Shown here piece by piece: positions 16,333 through 23,327 of a stretch of 64,000 nucleotides of DNA (the first letter of the stretch is position 1; each line of letters opens with the position of its first letter). A program made the translations under genes and the position numbers. Location of the stretch: positions 372,001 to 436,000 of the forward strand of contig NZ_JAPEHU010000001.1 of the NCBI RefSeq assembly GCF_028823635.1, written 5' to 3'. The DNA is from Demequina sp. B12. Its GTDB lineage: Bacteria; Actinomycetota; Actinomycetes; Actinomycetales; Demequinaceae. The notes beneath the pieces are model-generated. The model saw only the letters and a program-made list of their open reading frames with translations, ran no database searches and had not been told where the DNA came from.

Positions 16333-18285
16333 CTACTTGTCGTCGGGGTCGACTGTCGTCGTGGCCTTCTTCGGCTGCGGCCACGACTCCGGGATGAGAA
16401 CTTCTCCTTCTCGCCAATTGTGTGCGACCGCATCCTGGAACCACGGGTCCTTGTAGTTCGCGTGGTCGATGACGATGAGCTGGAAGGCGTCGCCCTTGTC
16501 CGCGGCGTAGCGAGCGAACTGTCTGAACATGTTGCGCACGGTCTCTCGGTCAGGATCAGCCTTGTCGTGCGGCGAGTCCGACTGAAAGTGCGCTTTGCTT
16601 GGCTGATCGATCATGAGAAAGCGAGGTACGGGGCGCTGCTGGTCAATGAAGAACTCATGCAGCGCCAGATGGGTGGCAACGTGATAGCCGACCCAGTTCT
16701 CGCCGCTCCCGATGTTCTCAAGAGGCAGAGGCCCCGAGCTGGTGTCGACGACAATAGTCAGGTCCTCTACGTCGAGTCGGATCGGATCATCCGCTTGCTC
16801 TAGGTTCAGGTCCCGCGCGTATCTTTCGAGCATGACGCTCAGGGCATTCAACCTTGAGAGCAGTTGTTCGCGCACGCTTCCTGAATTGAGTTCGCCCTCA
16901 AGTGCCTTCACCGTGGCCGCCTTCGAGGAGCGCTGGTGGACCAGTTCCGCTAGACCCTCGTCATTGAACGCTTTCAAGCGACTTAGGATCGCATCCACTC
17001 GCCCGCGTACGAACTCCTGGCTCGCCTCAAGCGACTCGCTACGGTCGACGGTCGCGTTCGTGGTCAGCCACGCGTCGACGATGTTCACTTCGCGTCGCAC
17101 GTCTTTGATCTTGGCGTCGATGTCGCCGACCGCCTTCTGCGTACGGGGTCGGCGGCTCGATACCTCGTGCAATTCCGTTTTCAAGCGCGTGAGGCGTTCG
17201 GACATCTGCGAAACAGTGGGATCGGCACGCTCCAACGGCTGCGCACAAACGGGACATGCGTTGCTGTCTCCGTGGTCTGCGGGCATGAGGCCGAGCACCG
17301 CAAGCCTCCCGGCTTGGGCATCCAGAGAACTGTCGTATCCGTCCTCACCGTCCCGCTCGTCCAGGAGCAAGTCTCTGTGCGCGATGAGCGAACGTAGTTC
17401 GGTCGACAACTCCAAACGGCGTCCTTCCTTCGCGCGTCGCTCGTCGTGCAGGCTGATGTCCGCGTCCTCGGTGACGACTTTGCGACTCCTGTCGAACCGA
17501 ATCCTGTTGAGCACAGTGAGTGGATCGGAATCGTCGGTGAGGTCTTCGACCAGTTGAACGGATCGGGCTTCTGCTAGAAGCTCCCGTAACTCTTGCTCCC
17601 ACCCCTTTCTCTCTTCCTCGGCCGCCCCGATGGAAGCTTCGATTCGCCGCAACTGAGATCGGGCTTCGCGCAGTTGGCTCCTCTTCGCTGCCTGCTGCCC
17701 GTCAACTGCTCCGAGGAAGAAGGGCAGGCTGTCTCTGAGGCCTACTTGTATGCCTCGCTCGTTCTGACGGTGGAAGAGGATGCTCTTGCTGTCGATCTCA
17801 TGCTGTTCCTGAAGTGTGAGCGGGACAGCGTGGCCGAGGGTGATGGCCACGGATGATCGCGTTGACTGCTCGCTCGACTCCAGGCGTACATCTGCGAGGC
17901 CCATTCGTGCCCCGAGGTGCGTTCGGAGGCTGGCAGTATCGCTGTTCAGATGTAGATCTGCGTGTAGCGGTGGTTCAAGCGCGGGGCCACCGAACTCCAG
18001 CATCGCCCGGCTACTGGTGTGACCTGCCACAGGTGCTTCCCTTGCGGCTATGGCGCGGCTGCCGTCCTGGAACTGGACGAGTAGGGCGTACCAGGAGATC
18101 TTCTTGAACGGCGCTGTCTGGGGTATTGAGGACTTCTTCCGCCCGAGACAATAGTCGACGATGCTGATCAGGGCGCTCTTGCCGGTTTTCGAATCCCCAG
18201 TCACGATATTCAGTGCGCCGGGGGTGAACCTGACCGACCGCTCTTCACCCTCGTGACTGTAGATGCTTACGCTGATGATCTGCAC
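16333..18285 (-). CDS. ABC-3C system ATPase (DUF3732, SMC/Rad50-like)
   Basis: 650 residues. Walker A GDSKTGKSALIS (~30-41) follows a short beta region as in SMC-type ATPases. Long charged helices (~220-290 and ~360-460) flank a CPVC hook (~343-346) like the Rad50 zinc hook. The C-terminal lobe has the signature region ENIGSGENWVGYH and Walker B LMIDQPSKAHF, with Gln instead of the catalytic Glu, as is common in DUF3732 proteins. In ABC three-component conflict systems this ATPase is thought to sense invading nucleic acid and license a linked effector. Last gene of the operon; its ATG overlaps the middle-component stop. Confidence 0.85.
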   Translation of the reverse strand: MQIISVSIYSHEGEERSVRFTPGALNIVTGDSKTGKSALISIVDYCLGRKKSSIPQTAPFKKISWYALLVQFQDGSRAIAAREAPVAGHTSSRAMLEFGGPALEPPLHADLHLNSDTASLRTHLGARMGLADVRLESSEQSTRSSVAITLGHAVPLTLQEQHEIDSKSILFHRQNERGIQVGLRDSLPFFLGAVDGQQAAKRSQLREARSQLRRIEASIGAAEEERKGWEQELRELLAEARSVQLVEDLTDDSDPLTVLNRIRFDRSRKVVTEDADISLHDERRAKEGRRLELSTELRSLIAHRDLLLDERDGEDGYDSSLDAQAGRLAVLGLMPADHGDSNACPVCAQPLERADPTVSQMSERLTRLKTELHEVSSRRPRTQKAVGDIDAKIKDVRREVNIVDAWLTTNATVDRSESLEASQEFVRGRVDAILSRLKAFNDEGLAELVHQRSSKAATVKALEGELNSGSVREQLLSRLNALSVMLERYARDLNLEQADDPIRLDVEDLTIVVDTSSGPLPLENIGSGENWVGYHVATHLALHEFFIDQQRPVPRFLMIDQPSKAHFQSDSPHDKADPDRETVRNMFRQFARYAADKGDAFQLIVIDHANYKDPWFQDAVAHNWREGEVLIPESWPQPKKATTTVDPDDK

Positions 18286-18776
18286 TAGGGTGACACTCCG
18301 AAGATGGTGTAGATGTTCGTGCTCGTGCCTGCACGGCCGAGCATTCTGCCAAGACTGGCGGACGAGCGAAGAATCTCGGCCAACTCTGTATTTGCGCCTA
18401 CTTTAGTGCCAGTTGGAATGTTGGCCAGGAGGTGTCCATCCGCGATAGCGAGGATCTCCGTACGCAATGCAAATCGCAGTCCCTCGTCGACATGGGGGCG
18501 AAAGCGGCGCGTACGGTCTGCGAACGTGACTAGCTCCGCCGGGTGATTCCCCACCCATGACGACAAGTGAGTCTTTGAGACGTGAGCCAACCCTTGGCGG
18601 GTCTCGCGGTGGAGAACCAACGGTGGGACGAGGTAGCAGAGCTCCCATGGCATCGCGTGTGAAGTTTCCTGGTGGTATCGAGCCGTGCACCAGGCAATTG
18701 CCGCGCCGACCAGGGCAGGGTTGATCATGGTGGCGGTAAGTGAGGGGCGAGTGTCCCACGGAAGGAGTGCTGTCAC
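18285..18776 (-). CDS. ABC-3C system middle component
   Basis: 163 residues, mostly helical: NPALVGAAIAWCTARYHQET near the N-terminus, CYLVPPLVLHRETR, then LSSWVGNHPAELVTFADRTRRF. This is the pattern of the middle component of ABC three-component systems, which bridges the ATPase and the CTD-bearing effector. It overlaps the upstream gene by 4 nt (ATGA) and the downstream ATPase gene by 1 nt, so the three proteins should be made in a fixed ratio. Confidence 0.75.
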   Translation of the reverse strand: MTALLPWDTRPSLTATMINPALVGAAIAWCTARYHQETSHAMPWELCYLVPPLVLHRETRQGLAHVSKTHLSSWVGNHPAELVTFADRTRRFRPHVDEGLRFALRTEILAIADGHLLANIPTGTKVGANTELAEILRSSASLGRMLGRAGTSTNIYTIFGVSP

Positions 18777-19960
18777 GCGGACACTCCGAGAAGTTCCTCA
18801 AGTTTCGCCTTGAAGTCCGGATGCCAACCGATGTCCCCACGGTCCGCCAGAATGTGGCGGGAGCCATTTGTTAGGAAGTTCTCGGCGAACGTCGCGCGGA
18901 TTCGTACGACGTTCGCATCATAGAGTGAATTGAACAACGCGCGACCGGCTTGCACCTTGCCAAGTTCAGTGAGCTCGCCGTCGAGTTCGAGTTGGTCGCA
19001 CATGTTCTCGAACTGGATCTCCCACTCATCAATGAGATCTCGCTCGAATTTCGTAAGGTCTTCTTCAACGAGATCGCCGTCCTGCACCCACTTCGACGTT
19101 TGTGAGTATGCCCGGTGGTAGTTGACGATGGCTTTTCTCAGGTTGTTGCCGTGAACTCTGACCCATCCGAGTTGCGCGACGAATGGTCTGCTGCTGAGTC
19201 CCTCAATGATCTCGTCTTCGACGTCTGCCAGTGACATATCGAGGGGCAGCGCATCGGCCAGGAACTCATCGCGAAGCGAGTGGATTTGGTTGTAGAGCAT
19301 GTCTGCGGAGATCGTTTCGACGTCCTCTGCGAGCAGCACCTTGAACGTGATGCGGTGCCACCATCCCATGAGCCGTTCAATCAGCAGGTCGACGTGCTCG
19401 TCCCGTACAGCTGTCGCGAGCTCCTCTCTGAGGAGTTGATCTGTCTCGGAAGCATGGGGGGCGTCAGTGACGATAGTGACGCGCTGTAGTACGCCGAGCT
19501 GCTCTGCCGACGTAGCGGCCAACCAGGCCTCGCGGCCCTTCTTGGTCTCCTCGGCCGTGAAAGTGTTGGCCAGGCTCGTGAGCAACTCGCTCGCGGCTTG
19601 AGGTTCGTGGTGCTCGGTTGTGAGGAGCGAGACTGCGGAGCCTGCGCTGGCGGTCGCTGTGGTGAGAAGAAAGAGCCGCGGCCCCGACGCATCTTTGAGG
19701 CTTGGGGTCTCTAGCCACACGCGGAGCGTCTTCCAAAGGTCGGGGCTTCCATCGGTGAGAGTTGAATCGCCTTGGTGGTGCTTCACTTGCTCGGCCGTGT
19801 CGAGAGTCCCGTCGGCTCGAAGCAAAGCGACGTCGTCATAGGCCTCAAGCGATACTCGTATCGCCTTGTCTTTCCTGCCAGCGCGGAGCAGTTCGAGTAG
19901 TGCCCAGTGCAGTTGGTGGAGGTGCCCGACAGCGGAGGCGGACGCATCAAACTTGCTCAC
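18773..19960 (-). CDS. ABC-3C system CTD-containing effector component
   Basis: 395 residues. The N-terminal half (HLHQLHWALLELLRA, VSLEAYDDVALL, AEQVKHHQ, LFLLTTATASAGS) resembles the restriction-endonuclease-like effector domain at the front of many ABC-3C proteins: Glu, Asp and the EQVKHH segment could form the catalytic site. The C-terminal ~170 residues (IHSLRDEFLADALPLDM ... AYSQTSKWVQDGDL ... GWHPDFKAKLEELL) match the shared C-terminal domain that docks to the middle component. First clear gene of the operon. Likely nuclease activity against foreign DNA is inferred from the family. Confidence 0.75.
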   Translation of the reverse strand: MSKFDASASAVGHLHQLHWALLELLRAGRKDKAIRVSLEAYDDVALLRADGTLDTAEQVKHHQGDSTLTDGSPDLWKTLRVWLETPSLKDASGPRLFLLTTATASAGSAVSLLTTEHHEPQAASELLTSLANTFTAEETKKGREAWLAATSAEQLGVLQRVTIVTDAPHASETDQLLREELATAVRDEHVDLLIERLMGWWHRITFKVLLAEDVETISADMLYNQIHSLRDEFLADALPLDMSLADVEDEIIEGLSSRPFVAQLGWVRVHGNNLRKAIVNYHRAYSQTSKWVQDGDLVEEDLTKFERDLIDEWEIQFENMCDQLELDGELTELGKVQAGRALFNSLYDANVVRIRATFAENFLTNGSRHILADRGDIGWHPDFKAKLEELLGVSA

Positions 19961-20205
19961 TGAACTCCCCCAGGAATCTGCGCAACACGTCGGCCGCCAT
20001 TCTGAATGTCACTGCCCCTGCCCAAAATAGCCATTGGGAATGGCGAAGGGATTGGCGCAACGCCGGTGGAGGCGGAACCGGACTGCCGCTGGTTGTTAGT
20101 CGCAGGACCTATAGTCGCGTTCGCAAGAGAGAACCCCGCTCTGCTCGACAGGGCGAGGAGCTCTGGAGTGGCAGGTCGGGGTTCGGTGTCTTTGCTGAGA
20201 CTCAT
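19957..20205 (-). CDS. Small leading gene of the ABC-3C operon, unknown
   Basis: 82 residues rich in Ser, Gly, Pro, Arg and Asn, ending PMAILGRGSDIQNGGRRVAQIPGGVQ. It overlaps the next gene by exactly 4 nt (ATGA), like the other junctions of this operon, which supports it as a translated member. Against it: no good ribosome site before the ATG at 20205, no recognisable fold and low complexity. It may be an accessory subunit or a leader that couples translation. Confidence 0.45.
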   Translation of the reverse strand: MSLSKDTEPRPATPELLALSSRAGFSLANATIGPATNNQRQSGSASTGVAPIPSPFPMAILGRGSDIQNGGRRVAQIPGGVQ

Positions 20206-20294
20206 CGGACTCTAGCGGTTCTGCAACGGCGCAGCGAATCGGCGTGAGTCGACTCCGTCGGCCTGTGATCGCACCTCAACGAGAGGAGCACGCT

Positions 20295-20405
20295 ATGGCT
20301 TAGCCTTCGAAGGCAGCACTCAGCAAGGCGGGGAAGACGCTTGCGTCGGACTCGTCGAGCAAGGGCGCGAAGTCCAAGGCCGGCTCAACGCTCGGAAAGG
20401 GCTGA
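20295..20405 (+). pseudogene. Small Lys/Ser/Ala-rich protein gene interrupted by TAG at codon 3
   Basis: A good ribosome site (GAGAGGAG, 20281-20288) precedes ATG 20295, but codon 3 is TAG (20301-20303). After it the frame stays open for 33 codons of ordered, repetitive sequence (PSKAALSKAGKTLAS ... KSKAGSTLGKG) and ends 4 nt before a perfect terminator hairpin. AAG to TAG is a single change and would restore MAKPSK. No other start codon exists inside. Either a recent nonsense mutation, a sequencing error, or amber readthrough. Confidence 0.55.
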
Positions 20406-20409
20406 GCAA

Positions 20410-20447
20410 GTGGAGGGGACGGCGGCGAGAGCCGCCGTCCCCTCCAC
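20410..20447. terminator. Strong hairpin terminator
   Basis: Perfect 17-bp stem GTGGAGGGGACGGCGGC / GCCGCCGTCCCCTCCAC with loop GAGA, just after the interrupted small gene and just past the 3' end of the convergent zinc-ribbon gene. Confidence 0.85.
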
Positions 20448-20451
20448 GCCG

Positions 20452-22299
20452 TTAGGCAGCCACGAGAACGCCAGGGTCACTCGGGAGCCGCCTCTCCCCG
20501 GGCTTGGCCCGCCGGGCGATGCGCGCCTCCGGCGGGCATGCGGTGCAGCCGCCACCCTGGAGTCGCTCATGAACCGCCATGAGCTGGACGTGGTCTAAGG
20601 CGCAACGCCACCACCACCTGCCGCGGCCGGGCACGGTCTCGTTCGCATGGAGCGGGTTGAGGTCCTCGTCCCGCTCCGTGGCGAGTTCGGGAACCTTCGT
20701 GGCGATGTCGTTGATGCCGGGTACGAGGAGCCTGCCGTTGCAGACGGGGCAACTCGGCGTCGCGCGGCGGGCCATGTATCCGACCTTTTGCGTGAAGTGG
20801 TGGTCGTAGGGGCAGTGCCACGTGGCGCGGAACGTCGCGCCGGCGCTCACGTCGTTCGGTGCCAGCGGGGAGTTGGCGGTGTGGTCCCACCGCGTGACGA
20901 GGTCGGGGTGAGTGGTTGCGAGGTCATTGATGCCGGGCGTGAGAGTGCGTCCTTCGCAATAGGGGCAAGACGGGGCTGCAACGAGTCGTGCAGGTGATCG
21001 GACCCACGTGTGTCCGGACGGGCAGCGCAAATGGATCCGCACTCCCGTGTGACGGGCGGAGACTTCGTGGGGCTGTCGTTGCTCGACGGTGCCGTCCCAG
21101 AGCGCCGCCAGGTGCGGGTGAGTGGTTGCGATGTCCTGTTCACCGGTCACGATGGCGGTGCCAGCGCAATAGGGGCAGCCGGAGTGCTTGCGCGTGCGGG
21201 AGTCGGGGGTGGCTGACCAGGCGTGTCCCGCATCGCAGCTCCACCAGAAAGGTGTTCGCGATCCTGGCAGCACGTCACTAGGCGTCGAAGGGCTGTTGCG
21301 CCCCCAGTTCCACTGCGCAGCGACCTCAGGATGCGTTGCGGCCAGCGAAGTGATCGAGGCAATGAGCCGTGTCCCCCTGCACACGGCACAGTGGAAGCCG
21401 CCGTCTGCCCGGTCGCGGGCGCGGCGCGGATCCGCGAACTGGACATGGCCCTGGGCGCAGGCCAGCACCCAATGTGGCGGTCCTGCCTGCGGTGCTCGAC
21501 GGGCCACCGCGTACCTGTCTCGCCACCGGGACTCGCTGAGGCGCGAACTGCGGTCGCCGTCGAGCAGCTCCGCAGGTGCGATCGGCCATGCGAACTCTCG
21601 GAAACGGAGGTAAGACGCCGATCCGCCGAGCGCGAGCACGGTGTCGAACTTCGTGCCGCACAGAACCCTGCGTTCCTCGGCCTCGGCGTACGTCATGGGG
21701 TGCACGCCGGCGAGGTGCTTGTGCTTCCACACAAGTTCGTTGAGCATCGCCGTCGACGGGTCGATGCCGACGTACCGCGCCGGATCCGCAAGGCCGAGGT
21801 CTAGCGGAAGCCCCGTTCCGCATCCGATATCCAGTGTTCGCCAGAGCTTGTCTACGAACACCTCGCGGATCAGGTCAGCGGTTGCGGCCTTCTCGTCGTC
21901 GGTCATGCCGAAGTCGGAGTCCCACTCGGAAGCGTATGCGTCGTACGGCGACTCGAACCCCGACGCGGTCCGCGGCTGGTTCTGTGCGCCGTAGACATGG
22001 TCGGCGCGGCCGCGGTTGATGATGGTGGTTTCGCGCACGTCCTTGTCGAGTGGGAAGTACTTCCAGCCATCGTCGAGCGTGAGGTAGATGTTCGTCGCCT
22101 TGTAGAACGTCATCGGCTCGCCGAAGGTGCGGATTGCGCGCGCCGCACGGACGCAGTCCTCTTTGGTGAAACCCGGGGTCTTTTCGGGGACCACGTACTC
22201 GTGAGGAGCTCCCTCGGCGTACGTCGTTGCGAACACCCAGTCGAGCTCAGCCGACTTCTCGCGCCACCAGTCCAGATCAGCCTTTGTGATCATCTTCAT
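20452..22299 (-). CDS. Chimeric protein: truncated SAM methyltransferase fused to five zinc ribbons (DUF4379-like)
   Basis: 615 residues. Residues 1-~235 are a class I methyltransferase start: LDIGCGTGLPLDLGLADP (motif I), YVGIDPSTAMLNELV (motif II), and FDTVLALGGSASYL (motif IV), after which the fold stops short. From ~270 on come five treble-clef/zinc-ribbon repeats of the DUF4379 type, each C-x2-x-H ... CxxC (CAQGH/CAVC, CDAGH/CPYC, CPSGH/CPYC, CPYDH/CPVC, CALDH/CTAC), joined by linkers such as LAATHPEVAAQWNWGRNSP. The junction (~21590) contains non-homologous filler, suggesting fusion by deletion. DUF4379 arrays often occur with nucleases in defence contexts. Start 22299 follows AGAGAG. 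Confidence 0.75.
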   Translation of the reverse strand: MKMITKADLDWWREKSAELDWVFATTYAEGAPHEYVVPEKTPGFTKEDCVRAARAIRTFGEPMTFYKATNIYLTLDDGWKYFPLDKDVRETTIINRGRADHVYGAQNQPRTASGFESPYDAYASEWDSDFGMTDDEKAATADLIREVFVDKLWRTLDIGCGTGLPLDLGLADPARYVGIDPSTAMLNELVWKHKHLAGVHPMTYAEAEERRVLCGTKFDTVLALGGSASYLRFREFAWPIAPAELLDGDRSSRLSESRWRDRYAVARRAPQAGPPHWVLACAQGHVQFADPRRARDRADGGFHCAVCRGTRLIASITSLAATHPEVAAQWNWGRNSPSTPSDVLPGSRTPFWWSCDAGHAWSATPDSRTRKHSGCPYCAGTAIVTGEQDIATTHPHLAALWDGTVEQRQPHEVSARHTGVRIHLRCPSGHTWVRSPARLVAAPSCPYCEGRTLTPGINDLATTHPDLVTRWDHTANSPLAPNDVSAGATFRATWHCPYDHHFTQKVGYMARRATPSCPVCNGRLLVPGINDIATKVPELATERDEDLNPLHANETVPGRGRWWWRCALDHVQLMAVHERLQGGGCTACPPEARIARRAKPGERRLPSDPGVLVAA

Positions 22300-22451
22300 C
22301 TCTCTCTAGTCAGACACGGCCCACGAAGTCCGTGCGTTTCTACTGTCGCAGCGACCACTGACAAGCGACCGGGGGCACCTCGTCGATGGATGCAGGGACC
22401 TGACGCCAAGGTCGATCGGCAGGACTCGCGCGCCAGCGTGAGAGTTCCGAT

Positions 22452-22859
22452 ATGAGGAAGGACGAACTCGTCGCGGGCCACCTGTATGCCTATCGCCCCA
22501 AGGAAGCAAACGATGGCCGGACCTTTCTCAAAGTGAAGCATCTCGGCCCCGCGCGCGCCCGCCAGTGCAGGGTGCGGTACATGGATGGTGAATGGGAAGG
22601 CCTTGAGGAATGGGTGCCGACCCGTCAGGTCGCGTGCGCGTGGGGTGAACGCAAAGCGCTCCTGCGTGACGAGGAGCGAGCCGCCCGCCTGGCGGATGTG
22701 TCCGCCTCGATCTGGGACCCGGTGACCGAGGAGGCGATCTCGTCGGTGATGACGGCAAGCGGCGAGTACGGCGGCTTCATTCGCCGCTGGGATACAGACG
22801 AAGGGTCCGCGGACCGCTATTGGGCGCGCCGGGCTGTCCGGCACGCCACTCGAAAATGA
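22452..22859 (+). CDS. Hypothetical protein, 135 residues
   Basis: Starts MRKDELVAGHLYAYRP, followed by a small beta-rich module (FLKVKHLGPARARQCRVRYMDGEWEGLEEWVPTRQV) resembling an SH3- or Tudor-like barrel, then a charged helical tail ending ARRAVRHATRK. No family recognised. Its stop TGA overlaps the beginning of a second open frame, which may be the next gene or a frame-shifted continuation. Confidence 0.65.
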   Translation: MRKDELVAGHLYAYRPKEANDGRTFLKVKHLGPARARQCRVRYMDGEWEGLEEWVPTRQVACAWGERKALLRDEERAARLADVSASIWDPVTEEAISSVMTASGEYGGFIRRWDTDEGSADRYWARRAVRHATRK

Positions 22860-22956
22860 TCCCGCCAACTATCGCGACCGGCACGGCCAGCTCCATCTCA
22901 CATACGCGACGGCGCTGAAGGCGGCCCGGGCCTTCGCCGCAGCGGAGCCTGAACTT

Positions 22957-23220
22957 GTGGATCTGTACCTCAGGGGCTGGGAAGAGCGACTGCGCGCCGA
23001 GGGATTCGATCCTGGCCAGCAGCACGCGCACGAACTCCTTCGCGAGTGGGCACCGAGCTTCGCTTTGGCGCGCTCGTGGTCACAGGAGCCTCGCGGGTTC
23101 GCTGCCGAGCACGAGGTCGAGCGCCTTCAGCGACTAGTCAGGGAAGCGATTGGAGCGCTGCGCGCGGCAGGGGAGGATCACGTGGCGTCGCGGATCGAAC
23201 GCGGTCTCCGGGGGCGGTAG
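22957..23220 (+). CDS. Hypothetical protein, start uncertain (possible frameshifted gene)
   Basis: From GTG 22957 the product has 87 residues, all helical and charged (LRGWEERLRAEGFDP ... VERLQRLVREAIGALRAAGEDH). The frame is open back to 22753, and the codons from about 22849 (END PANYRDRHGQLHLTYATALKAARAF in translation) look coding, yet contain no ATG, GTG or TTG. The gene has therefore either lost its start, uses CTG, or was joined to the preceding gene before a frameshift near 22,850. Confidence 0.5.
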   Translation: MDLYLRGWEERLRAEGFDPGQQHAHELLREWAPSFALARSWSQEPRGFAAEHEVERLQRLVREAIGALRAAGEDHVASRIERGLRGR

Positions 23221-23327
23221 GGCTTCTACTGTCCGACCGGCTCCGTGCAACCTGGCAAATGCCAAACTAGATTGACCAGATTGCCGAACTAGCGTCCATT
23301 GCCAACCTAGAGCGCGAACTTACACCC

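Noticed and set aside
23260-23310. Three TGCCnAnCTAG repeats as iterons
   Set aside because: Spacing is irregular (22 and 18 nt) and no replication gene is nearby. The stretch also reads as a short heptad-like peptide, so it may be a coding remnant; too weak to call.
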